Assembly: GCF_005405105.1 (NCBI RefSeq)
Contig: NZ_BJDK01000011.1
Location: 1 to 64,000 of the forward strand
DNA length: 64,000 nt
From: Lactiplantibacillus dongliensis
GTDB lineage: Bacteria > Bacillota > Bacilli > Lactobacillales > Lactobacillaceae
Reading direction: 5' to 3'
Shown: one piece after another, positions 8,046 through 14,695 of the stretch
How the letters are laid out: the number at the start of each line of letters is the position of its first letter
Numbering within the stretch: the stretch's first letter is position 1
Made by a program: the position numbers and the translations under genes
Notes under the pieces: generated by a model
Databases searched by the model: none
What the model saw: only the letters and a program-made list of their open reading frames with translations
What the model was told of the DNA's origin: nothing

Positions 8046-8375
8046 TTATTTTCTTGGGACGGCCAGTAGGTCAACCAGTTTCTCTATGGCTGCCAATGTT
8101 TCTTGGTCTGTGATCAAATCTAGTTTACTATCGATTCGTGTCTTAACGTGATTGCTATCAGGAAATGAAAAGATGGACGCATAATCGACTCCAAGGGCTG
8201 TAACAATTTTTTCAAGTGTGTCTAACCGAATATTTGAGCGTGAGCCACGTTCGATTCTCGATATGACTGATGCATCGATATCAGCACGTTCAGCCAACTG
8301 TTCTTGTGTCATTTTCTTTGCCAATCGTAATTGGAGAATCCGTTCGGCTACTTTACTTCCCATACTAGTATCCAA
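8046..8375 (-). CDS. CI-like XRE repressor of the element
   Basis: 109 aa. Helix-turn-helix domain over residues about 8-65: ILQLRLAKKMTQEQLAERA, then DASVISRIERGSRSNIRL. It starts at TTG 8375, seven bases after GGAGGGAG; an internal ATG at 8363 is the alternative. Transcribed leftward and divergent from the rest of the element, the usual position of a maintenance repressor. It lacks a peptidase domain, so induction would not be by RecA-type self-cleavage. Targets are probably the paired AACATTAGT repeats in the divergent region. Confidence 0.8.
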   Translation of the reverse strand: MDTSMGSKVAERILQLRLAKKMTQEQLAERADIDASVISRIERGSRSNIRLDTLEKIVTALGVDYASIFSFPDSNHVKTRIDSKLDLITDQETLAAIEKLVDLLAVPRK

Positions 8376-8459
8376 TGAGCTCCCTCCCTATCTAGTATCA
8401 AGCGTAGTAAAACGGTAGAAAAGGAAACAGGGACAATAAGCCTATTTTTAATCTAAAAA

Positions 8460-8532
8460 TTGACTTAATGACAACATTAGTGTTAAAATTTAATTGAAAC
8501 ATTAGTTTTACTCGATTATAATATAGGGGAAT
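8460..8532. promoter_or_regulatory. divergent control region of the element with repeated operator
   Basis: AACATTAGTGTTA (8473-8485) and AACATTAGTTTTA (8498-8510) are near-identical and spaced 25 bp apart. Rightward promoter elements overlap them: TTGACT at about 8460 with TAAAAT, and TTATAAT near 8516. The layout fits a repressor-controlled switch between the CI-like gene and the rightward genes. Confidence 0.5.
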
Positions 8533-8563
8533 TATTACATTCAGAATAAGGGGGAGTGGGTCA

Positions 8564-8866
8564 ATGAATAATACCAATGATAAAAAATTCGAGTGGTCGA
8601 TCGAAGGAGATATATTAGCTGTATACCTACATAAATATCAAACTGACGGTCTTAATCACAATACAAGGACAGAGTATGCTCAACTTCTTGGAACTACTAA
8701 CAGTGGACTAAAGGCACGTGTGAGACAAGTAACTGGAGTAGATGCTAACGATCCTAGTAAGGGATTAGCCAATCCGACAATCAATACTGTTACTGCCTCA
8801 AAGCTTCTTAATGAGGTGGATAATCAAGAAGCTTGGGCAAACTTTATTAATACACTGTGGCCTTAA
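8564..8866 (+). CDS. hypothetical protein, first rightward gene of the element
   Basis: 100 aa, behind AAGGGGGAG. Mostly helical: EWSIEGDILAVYLHKYQ, then TRTEYAQLLGTTNSGLKARVRQV, which looks like a helix-turn-helix-type segment (Y-A-x-L-L-G-T-T). I do not recognise a family. Its TAA (8864-8866) is followed, in the same frame and without a gap, by an open frame of clearly different composition. The gene therefore ends exactly at a sequence junction. Confidence 0.6.
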   Translation: MNNTNDKKFEWSIEGDILAVYLHKYQTDGLNHNTRTEYAQLLGTTNSGLKARVRQVTGVDANDPSKGLANPTINTVTASKLLNEVDNQEAWANFINTLWP

Positions 8867-9514
8867 CCCGCCGCCACTAATCCCGATGCCTCAAATTCAG
8901 CCACTACTGACGCTGTGAGCCTCACTGCGACCCAACTACCGACCTCCAGCTCAGCCATATATCCTAAACTCGCACCAACGGCTACTGAGACTGCTAAGCC
9001 GGTAGCTAATTTCTTGAACCAATTGGATGCTGATACGAAGACCAGTCAAACGGCTACCGTTTATGAAGGGACCTTTCAACAGACGATGACCGGTGGTGAA
9101 TTAGTGGGTCATCCCACAACTAGTTCAACTATTCGACGCATTGCCGTATCCGAAAATTATGTCCGGCAAAACAATCTGATTCATGGCGATGAAGTGCGCT
9201 TTGAATTACCGCACCCGAAAGACCCGGTCATTATTAGTAAAGAACGACCAGAGCATTCCCAAGCTAGTCGATATCGTGATATTGAAGTCACCGTTAAGCA
9301 ACGTAATTATGTCTTATATGCGGATACGACCGTGACTGGCGAACCACTAGTCAAAGTCTCACCATTCAAAAAGTATCTGATTCCCAAAGCCTATGCGACC
9401 GCCACGGGGGTCACGTTAGGTGATGTCGTGACCTTGCGGTATAACACGACCGCTGAATATCCTAGTTTTCGCGTGGTGTGGCTCGACTTTAGTCATCGCC
9501 GCATGAGTCATTAA
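8867..9514 (+). pseudogene. 5'-truncated cargo gene fragment (beta-rich protein)
   Basis: Open in the same frame as the preceding gene from 8867 to 9514, but without an RBS; the only starts are weak (GTG 8915). The beginning, PAATNPDASNSATTDAV, is a low-complexity linker. The body is a beta-rich domain (IRRIAVSENYVRQNNLIHGDEVRFELP...YLIPKAYATATGVTLGDVVTLRYN). Base composition is richer in GC than the gene before it. I read it as the C-terminal remainder of a longer protein joined here by recombination, or a gene expressed only by readthrough or reinitiation. Function unknown. Confidence 0.55.
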
Positions 9515-9528
9515 TTGTTATGCTTTCA

Positions 9529-9690
9529 AACGGGCGTCCCGGAATACTCCGGGACTCATTGGGGGTAAACCCCCAATACCCCTTCCTTACCAAATGGCCC
9601 GGTGCTGCGCACCGCTGCCGTCCATGGGGCTAAAACCGCCCCATGCCCCAACTAATTCATGTAAGAAGAATCGTGGACCCGGTCGGAAAG
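9529..9690 (+). repeat. structured intergenic module A
   Basis: Four successive hairpins: GTCCCGGAATACTCCGGGAC, TTGGGGGTAAACCCCCAA, CGGTGCTGCGCACCG and ATGGGGCTAAAACCGCCCCAT. The tail CCCCAACTAATTCATGTAA is shared with module E and, more loosely, module D. It fills the space between two cargo genes. Confidence 0.7.
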
Positions 9691-9734
9691 TAGGGGAAAC
9701 GTCAAAAATGAAAATCAAAAAGGGAGTTTTTAAA

Positions 9735-10295
9735 ATGAAGAAGTTAAATCAAGTAGTTGTCGCCTTAATGGCTGTTGGGATGTTGGGTGGCACGATTATG
9801 CCTGCGGTCACAGCATCAGCCGCTAGTACCGGATATAGCCGGAATCGAAAAATTAGTACCCGGCATGCGACTTATCGGGTGAAAAATACTAAAGGCAAGA
9901 CGTATACCATTACCGGTCCGGCTAAAAATGTAAAGCTAAAGACGAATCATTATTTGAAGAACTATAAGAAAAACAAGTGGATTCGGACAAAAATTACCCA
10001 AGTTAAACATCATGGCAATTGGCTAGTTTATTACTATATGAAGCCAGTTACCAAGAAGAAGCATACTGGTGGGTGGGTTAAATTAACTGATATGAAACCA
10101 GTTAAAACATATAAAGCTGGACCTCATAATGATGCGGATTTTGATACTTGGTATCGAACATTAAATAGTGATGGCCGAAATGCATATTCAGGATGGACTG
10201 ATAGCGGCGCACTTGATGCTAATGGTGACCCATCTCAATTTCCATATAATCGTGAACAAACAAAAGCTTATTTACTTGGAATTAAAATGCGTTGA
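9735..10295 (+). CDS. secreted SH3b-like cargo protein, paralogue of the 4488 gene
   Basis: 186 aa from ATG 9735, chosen for the AAAGGGAG RBS; the longer frame from 9594 runs through hairpin module A and is not credible. Signal peptide (KLNQVVVALMAVGMLGGTIM, cleavage after ASA). The core shares NHYLKNYKK, WIRTKITQVKH, GGWVKLTD and ADFDTWYR with the chromosomal protein at 4488-5054. Extracellular, probably wall-associated. Presence of one copy on the mobile element and one nearby on the chromosome points to exchange between them. Confidence 0.8.
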   Translation: MKKLNQVVVALMAVGMLGGTIMPAVTASAASTGYSRNRKISTRHATYRVKNTKGKTYTITGPAKNVKLKTNHYLKNYKKNKWIRTKITQVKHHGNWLVYYYMKPVTKKKHTGGWVKLTDMKPVKTYKAGPHNDADFDTWYRTLNSDGRNAYSGWTDSGALDANGDPSQFPYNREQTKAYLLGIKMR

Positions 10296-10311
10296 TTATT
10301 ACCAAACTAAA

Positions 10312-10375
10312 GTCAATTGACTTTGGTTTGGCCTGCGATTCGCCTACGCGAATCGCTATTATTGGAGCTATCGCC
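10312..10375 (+). repeat. structured intergenic module B
   Basis: Begins with the dyad CAAACTAAAGTCAATTGACTTTGGTTTG, then the hairpin GCGATTCGC-CTAC-GCGAATCGC at 10335-10356, then GGAGCTATCGCCCCACACTCC. The GCGATTCGC hairpin plus CGCCCCACA string recurs in modules C and D. Confidence 0.7.
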
Positions 10376-10638
10376 CCACACTCCATCGGGAAGATATGTC
10401 AGACCAAGTTTGTTTAGATACATTAGCTCAATTATAAGTATATTTTAACCAATTCAGTCAATTGGGGATTAACGTATCAACCGACCACAACATCATGAAG
10501 CTATTGATTTAAATCAGCCCGTATCACAAGCCATCTTTGATAATTAAGCAAAAGACCAATAATCACTATTTTCATTCAGCGATTATCGGTCTTTTATGCT
10601 ACACAGCCCAAAACCGGGGGTGTGGACAGTCTCTCAAC

Positions 10639-10667
10639 TTGAAAATCACCTATATCTATCGTATACT
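10639..10667 (+). promoter_or_regulatory. promoter of the 61-aa gene
   Basis: TTGAAA (10639-10644), 17 bp spacer, TATACT (10662-10667). It is followed by CCTAGATAGCAGGGGTAAGACCCTAGATA, with paired CCTAGATA repeats around the start region that could be operator or leader sequence, and then AAAGGAGGAG. Confidence 0.65.
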
Positions 10668-10713
10668 TACCTAGATAGCAGGGGTAAGACCCTAGATAAA
10701 GGAGGAGTACCTT

Positions 10714-10899
10714 ATGGCAACTGTAAATAATGTAAATTCTATTACGTTAGAGCCAGCTGAAATGGAAACATTACTGTCGGATTTAAATAATCCAAATGTA
10801 TCATATACAGGATTCACTGGGACTGCAACTCCTTTTGGTTCAGCTAGTGACTTAGACCGAATTGTTAAACAGAATATGTCTAGGTTGTCCAAAAAGTAG
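10714..10899 (+). CDS. small hypothetical protein (61 aa)
   Basis: Strong expression signals: near-consensus promoter and AAAGGAGGAG RBS 8 bp from ATG. The protein is acidic in its first half (LEPAEMETLLSDLNN) and Gly/Thr-rich in the middle (YTGFTGTATPFGSASDLD), with a basic end (MSRLSKK). No signal peptide or membrane helix. Not recognised; a terminator hairpin follows at 11024-11066, so this is an independent unit within the cargo region. Confidence 0.6.
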   Translation: MATVNNVNSITLEPAEMETLLSDLNNPNVSYTGFTGTATPFGSASDLDRIVKQNMSRLSKK

Positions 10900-11023
10900 T
10901 GGCCTCGGATACGATTAGTCCCCAGACATTATAAATCTAACACACAAAATTATGACACTTTAATTGCATTCAAAAAATTTAAAGCTCCTAATCAAGGTTA
11001 GATAATATTTAAACTTCATTACT

Positions 11024-11066
11024 AAAAAGACCAATTCCATTATATAAGAATCGGTCTTTTATTTTA
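11024..11066 (+). terminator. rho-independent terminator
   Basis: AAAAAGACCAATTC pairs with GAATCGGTCTTTTAT. It is almost the same sequence as the hairpin at 10550-10597, so this terminator is itself a repeated unit. Confidence 0.65.
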
Positions 11067-11079
11067 TCATCTTGCTCTT

Positions 11080-11225
11080 CATCATTTTGTTGCTACAATG
11101 GCGGTGATAGGGGCTACTACACCTTTCAAGACCCATTCTGGGATAATTACCGGGTCTTGAAACCCACGATTCGCATACGCGAATCGCTAATCTTGGGGCA
11201 TTCGTCCCACACCCCCATTAATTTA
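11080..11225 (+). ncRNA. structured module C, candidate small RNA or leader
   Basis: CATCTTG, then TACAAT (-10-like) at about 11094, then GATAGGGGCTACTACACC. Three hairpins follow: CAAGACCC...GGGTCTTG (about 11130-11160), CGATTCGC-ATAC-GCGAATCG (11167-11186) and TGGGG...CCCA. Module D repeats the same order with compensating changes in the arms. GGGGCTACTAC resembles the nick-site hairpin of the element's own origin at 16441-16486. Confidence 0.55.
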
Positions 11226-11322
11226 CGTTTAATCAGTCAATCTTATCTATAACATTCTAATTTTAAGCGACCTATTCATAGATTTCTTTTTTTATGCTTT
11301 GAAAAACTGGGAGGTTTTAATA

Positions 11323-11547
11323 TTGAACAGAAATTATCAATATCATGTGGTCAATGTTATTTATGATACTAAAATGAAAACTTATATGACCGGTGACCTC
11401 AATAAAACTTTTAGCAAACATGGCCAGTATCAGTCATTAGACGACTGGCTAAACACTTGTATTCCATCAAATGCAACCTTAATTAGTGTGACTGAATCTT
11501 TTAATAATATCGATATTGTTGAATATTTAGTGACCTATGCCAGTTAA
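11323..11547 (+). CDS. hypothetical cargo protein (74 aa)
   Basis: Preferred start is TTG 11323 behind GGGAGG (11309-11314); the longer in-frame TTG at 11299 has no RBS. Small soluble alpha/beta protein: NYQYHVVNVIYDTKMKTYMTG, YQSLDDWLNTCIPSNATLISVTE and a C-terminal IVEYLVTYAS. No known family. It is 48 bp upstream of the 188-aa gene and probably co-transcribed with it. Confidence 0.6.
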   Translation: MNRNYQYHVVNVIYDTKMKTYMTGDLNKTFSKHGQYQSLDDWLNTCIPSNATLISVTESFNNIDIVEYLVTYAS

Positions 11548-11595
11548 TTTCGCCATCTTAATCGTTATATCATTACTTTATAGGAGGATATTGTT

Positions 11596-12162
11596 ATGGC
11601 AAAATTTTTAATTGTCGACCCTATTTGTATCATGGGCAAAAGTGATTGGAACCATGTTAATGTAATTGGTGACCAACTTTGTGATGAACAAGCTGAAGCC
11701 CAAATGACTGCCATTGAACAAACAAAATATGAAACTGCTTGTGAAGACCAAGCATTCAAAAACTTTTTCATGACTTTATCAGCCAATGTTACCGTTGGGT
11801 CTATTTTTAGTAATTATTTAGCTTATGTCACATCAATCAAAAACCACTCACCCCAAGTTCAAGTTGAAGGTCCGGCTTTTTACTTACGTAATAATTATCT
11901 GATTGCTAAATTAACACCCGCGCTACTAAATTATATTGAGCAAGTTGGCCCCAAGACATCTACGTTAACAAAATTAAATGTTCTAACTAATAAATCAACT
12001 AGTTTATTGGATACGTTAGTCCAAGGTCATTGCGCTCAGTTATTAACGGTACCTGATAATCAATCATCTTTTAGTTTAACAATTCCCGCTGACGGTGAAA
12101 CGCGAACTTGGGACAATAAACAGCTTGTTTCTGACAAGACTGTTACTATTCAATGTGCCTAA
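11596..12162 (+). CDS. hypothetical cargo protein (188 aa)
   Basis: Good RBS (TAGGAGGA). Soluble and mainly helical, with an acidic N-terminal half (DEQAEAQMTAIEQTKYETACEDQ), no signal peptide and no membrane helix. The C-terminal 40 residues are beta-rich and low in charge (SFSLTIPADGETRTWDNKQL). I recognise no domain. It follows the 74-aa gene and is closed by structured module D, repeating the gene-then-hairpin pattern of this part of the element. Confidence 0.6.
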   Translation: MAKFLIVDPICIMGKSDWNHVNVIGDQLCDEQAEAQMTAIEQTKYETACEDQAFKNFFMTLSANVTVGSIFSNYLAYVTSIKNHSPQVQVEGPAFYLRNNYLIAKLTPALLNYIEQVGPKTSTLTKLNVLTNKSTSLLDTLVQGHCAQLLTVPDNQSSFSLTIPADGETRTWDNKQLVSDKTVTIQCA

Positions 12163-12164
12163 TT

Positions 12165-12325
12165 CAACCATCTTGTGCTTTCTCATTATCTCCGTTACAA
12201 TAGCTGATAATGGGGGTCTACCAAAATGAGCCTCTTCTGGGAGGGCCATTTTAGACCCGCGATTCGCCTACGCGAATCGCTAACCTTGGGGCATTCGCCC
12301 CACACCCCCATCTAACTCATGTAAA
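12165..12325 (+). ncRNA. structured module D, candidate small RNA or leader
   Basis: CATCTTG, then TTACAATAGC (-10-like, about 12198), then GGGGGTCTACCAAAATG. The hairpins are GGGTCTACCAAAATG...CATTTTAGACCC, GCGATTCGC-CTAC-GCGAATCGC (12259-12280) and TTGGGGCATTCGCCCCACACCCCC, with tail CATCTAACTCATGTAA. Same order as module C with different stem sequence, which suggests conserved structure. Confidence 0.55.
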
Positions 12326-12435
12326 AATTTTCGTTGACCTTTCTATTATCAACTTAAATTTTTACGTTCCATTTCCAGTCGGACCGGAATCAGACCGGCA
12401 CCGGACTAATATGTCACCTTCAGACTACCTATAGA

Positions 12436-12876
12436 ATGGACCGATGCAAAATGGCAAAATTGACGCTTTGGGACAATGGGGTAACGGGCTTAACCTTCAC
12501 AGGGGCCATCACGTTAACGGCCTTTGACCCGCATACCCAAGATTTCACGTTACAACTACAGCGCCATGGCTTGCAGTCGCAATTGCCAGCTAAGTTTAAG
12601 CTCACGGATTTACCTACGTTTTCGATTGCCCGGCTGGATTTAGATGGCCAAACTATCTTACCCACGTGGCGTCCTAATCGTTATGGTCAACCCGCAGATG
12701 ATAATGCCTTTCAAACAGTCACCTTAACTCATGATTTGATTATCATTCAAGTCGATGCCAAGGGGACCCCGGAATCGGTCTTTGACCGGTATACCCCATA
12801 TGAAGTTGTTGGGCAATCCGGCCGGAAACAGCTACTTGATTATCAGCAAAGACTTAGACAAACTGTCTTGATTTAA
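12436..12876 (+). CDS. hypothetical cargo protein (146 aa)
   Basis: Starts at ATG 12436 or, equally possible, 12451; neither has a strong RBS. Beta-rich soluble protein (KLTLWDNGVTGLTFTGAITLTAFDP, FTLQLQRHGLQSQLPAKFKL, IARLDLDGQTILPTWRP). Composition is richer in GC than the AT-rich genes around it and close to the fragment at 8867-9514. No recognised family. A terminator hairpin follows at 12906. Confidence 0.55.
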   Translation: MDRCKMAKLTLWDNGVTGLTFTGAITLTAFDPHTQDFTLQLQRHGLQSQLPAKFKLTDLPTFSIARLDLDGQTILPTWRPNRYGQPADDNAFQTVTLTHDLIIIQVDAKGTPESVFDRYTPYEVVGQSGRKQLLDYQQRLRQTVLI

Positions 12877-12905
12877 CAGAACTACATCTCATAACTAACA
12901 GATTT

Positions 12906-12945
12906 AACCGATCTCCATCAACTCAGGAGACCGGCTTTTTTTTTG
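12906..12945 (+). terminator. rho-independent terminator
   Basis: ACCGATCTCC...GGAGACCGG hairpin followed by nine T. Confidence 0.75.
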
Positions 12946-12996
12946 CTGATTATTACTGTAAGATGAAGCCACAAATAGAAAAGGGAGCTGAGTATA

Positions 12997-13164
12997 ATGA
13001 GATTTACTGCTCATGTCACATTTATTGATTCACCGGAGACCCAACAAAAACAAGCTAAAAGTTTGCAAAATCAGACGCCACTAAATAAGAAAACGGATTC
13101 TTTTCAGAAGTCTGTAAATACAACGCCAATAGATAGTACAGGTAATAAGGTGAAAAATAGTTAA
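12997..13164 (+). CDS. small protein MRFTAHVTF-type (55 aa)
   Basis: 55 codons from ATG 12997, 11 bp after AAAGGGAG. The sequence begins MRFTAHVTFIDSPETQQKQ and ends with a polar, disordered tail (NTTPIDSTGNKVKNS). Intact frame, proper RBS and a downstream terminator-like hairpin (13231-13275) argue that it is real. Similar tiny genes stand at the start of the conserved replication/transfer half of related elements as I remember them, but no function is known. Confidence 0.55.
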   Translation: MRFTAHVTFIDSPETQQKQAKSLQNQTPLNKKTDSFQKSVNTTPIDSTGNKVKNS

Positions 13165-13230
13165 CACATATGTTTTATCAACTAGTTCCAACACAATTCT
13201 AGTTTTCCAAGTATGTACAAAATAAGTCAT

Positions 13231-13275
13231 TAAAAAAACACGATTGGCTGTCAAAAAGTCATCGTGCTTTTTTTA
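13231..13275 (+). terminator. rho-independent terminator
   Basis: AAAAAAACACGA pairs with TCGTGCTTTTTTT around a 19-nt loop. It closes the 55-aa gene. Confidence 0.7.
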
Positions 13276-13317
13276 ATAACTGTATAATTATGATTAACAT
13301 AATTTTTTAATAAAAAG

Positions 13318-13400
13318 CAGTAGCCTCGCGTACGCGAGGCTCTCTCTCTTGGGGTAAAGAGCACCCCACGCCCCGACTAATTCATGTAAACACTTCTATT
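13318..13400 (+). repeat. structured intergenic module E
   Basis: Perfect 20 bp palindrome AGCCTCGCGTACGCGAGGCT (13322-13341), then the hairpin TTGGGGTAAAGAGCACCCCA, then CCCCGACTAATTCATGTAA, the tail shared with module A (CCCCAACTAATTCATGTAA). Confidence 0.7.
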
Positions 13401-13480
13401 AATTGGTTCCTTGCAGTCACTAGCATAAAGCTAAAGACAGTACTTGTCAAGTTCTCTTGCTGTTATTGAATAAGATATAG

Positions 13481-13655
13481 CTGTCCCTAAATAGTGTAGT
13501 AATGACCATTGAATTTTTTTAGAAAGCCTGAAAGGAGAGATAAAAGCGTCTAAAAAAACAGAGAGGTGTTTGCATAGAAATTAAGCTCTAATTCAAAGCG
13601 GGACAGATTATAAGCGCATAGCTAGGCTAAGAAGCCTTGCTATGCGCTTTTTTTG
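13481..13655 (+). ncRNA. candidate structured non-coding RNA with terminator
   Basis: No ORF. An outer pairing CTGTCCC (13481-13487)/GGGACAG (13600-13606) encloses an inner pairing TTTTTTTAGA (13514-13523)/TCTAAAAAAA (13549-13558). A strong terminator follows (AAGCGCATAGC...GCTATGCGCTT plus T-run, 13612-13655) with the inner stem AGGCT/AGCCT. The nested long-range pairing ending in a terminator fits a roughly 175-nt RNA, or the leader of the genes after it. It lies between cargo and replication/transfer genes. Confidence 0.5.
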
Positions 13656-13744
13656 TTTATCTAATTTTGATGGCTAAGGTCACCTGGTACGGGTAAAACT
13701 CTTTTCTGTCCATTTTGAGTTGCAAGCAGAAGGGGTGCACTAAC

Positions 13745-14194
13745 ATGGGAAAACTGGAACAAGACAATATTAACCGGCTGGTTAGCGGGTTAGATAATAA
13801 GGAGTATTGGCAAAGAATTTTGAATAAACTTGATCGTCCACGTTTAAATGCAGAACGTCAGGACCGAAGACACAATACTATTCGAGGTGAAGAATACTTC
13901 AATGATGGTTATGAAGTGACGGTTTTTGACACAATTTATGTGGAACACCAAGATCCCGAAAGCATAATAATTCAGTGCGAGGAATCTCGTCAACTCTCAA
14001 ATGCCTTAAGTAAATTAAGCGAGAAGGATGCTTTTGTTGTGCTGGAATTGTTTTTACATTTTAAAACGTTAACAACAGTTAGCCGTGAAATGGGCATAAC
14101 AGTTCCAGCGGTCAGAAAAAGAAAAATTAAAATATTAGCGATATTACGAACTTTGCTGATAGAACAGGGATTCTGCCAGCCTTTAGAATGGTGA
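13745..14194 (+). CDS. sigma-70-like/ArpU-type transcriptional regulator
   Basis: 149 aa from ATG 13745 behind AGAAGGGG; the frame upstream of it lacks an RBS. The C-terminal third, LSEKDAFVVLELFLHFKTLTT followed by REMGITVPAVRKRKIKILAIL, has the helix-turn-helix of sigma region 4 (G-x-T-x-x-A-V-R-x-R). The N-terminal part is polar. Small sigma-like proteins of this kind occur in Tn916-like elements and phages as late-gene activators. It heads the transfer/replication genes and probably activates them. A 12 bp perfect inverted repeat overlaps its stop. Confidence 0.7.
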   Translation: MGKLEQDNINRLVSGLDNKEYWQRILNKLDRPRLNAERQDRRHNTIRGEEYFNDGYEVTVFDTIYVEHQDPESIIIQCEESRQLSNALSKLSEKDAFVVLELFLHFKTLTTVSREMGITVPAVRKRKIKILAILRTLLIEQGFCQPLEW

Positions 14195-14219
14195 AAAAAA
14201 GTTTTTTAAACTTTTTTTC
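14193..14219 (+). terminator. perfect A/T-stem inverted repeat at end of the sigma-like gene
   Basis: GAAAAAAAGTTT-TTT-AAACTTTTTTTC, 12 bp arms starting inside the stop codon. It could be a terminator or attenuator, or a protein binding site, between the sigma-like gene and the FtsK operon. Confidence 0.5.
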
Positions 14220-14380
14220 AAAAAATGGTATAAAAAGTGCCAAAAAATGTCCTGAGTAGTAGAGAGTAAAATAATTTGCTCAAAGAAGGGTGGCGATAAT
14301 TCATGATGATTCATGTTCGTAGTCCGGCATGCATTCTTAGTCGACCGTCAAAAACTCACAAAATTAAAGGGGAAACAGCT

Positions 14381-14695
14381 ATGAAAACACGTTTTAGAAA
14401 GTCCGGGTACTCAGATGCAACTGTTATTAAGTACATTGATCCTGAAAATCCGATTTATTTGCTAAGTACGGAGTCTGAAAAGCAATTCAAGTATGTGGAC
14501 GGCAAACGTACTGATGAGGTGACGGGGTATCGTTCTTGGTACACGCAAGAAGGCTTACCACCTTTTATGGTTAAGTTTGAAAAAGACGTGAAGCTACCTA
14601 AGTATCTATCATTGGTTAAGTTCGAAAATTTACAAGGTATCGAAATTCGATACGATGTTTATTTTAAAGCTGACGATGTTACTGAGGTTAAATAA
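14381..14695 (+). CDS. hypothetical protein co-transcribed with FtsK-like gene
   Basis: 104 aa from ATG 14381 behind AAAGGGGAAAC; the 26 extra codons from 14303 have no good start. Soluble alpha/beta protein: SDATVIKYIDPENPIYLLSTE, YRSWYTQEGLPPFMVKFEK, SLVKFENLQGIEIRYDVYFKADDV. The TAA overlaps the next ATG (TAATG), so it is tightly coupled to the FtsK-like gene. Position and size recall the small DUF961-like proteins of Tn916/ICEBs1 elements, but I cannot confirm homology. Confidence 0.65.
   Translation: MKTRFRKSGYSDATVIKYIDPENPIYLLSTESEKQFKYVDGKRTDEVTGYRSWYTQEGLPPFMVKFEKDVKLPKYLSLVKFENLQGIEIRYDVYFKADDVTEVK

Larger units (their letters stand above)
10296..10713 (+). other. gap with module B, gene remnant, terminator and promoter
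   Basis: After module B come short broken frames, one ending EAIDLNQPVSQAIFDN at about 10540, perhaps the tail of a lost gene. Next is a hairpin AAAAGACCAATAATC...GATTATCGGTCTTTTAT (10550-10597, terminator-like), then the promoter of the 61-aa gene. Confidence 0.5.

Noticed and set aside
9594-9734. Longer N-terminus of the cargo protein at 9735
   Set aside because: The extension is translated hairpin DNA of module A; the signal peptide and RBS fix the start at 9735.
11565-11786. Minus-strand ORF inside the 188-aa cargo gene
   Set aside because: Complement of a coding region with a good RBS; no independent signals.
9529-13400. Calling the modules integron attC sites
   Set aside because: No integron integrase is present, and the modules lack the R-box/L-box attC pattern; only the layout is similar.
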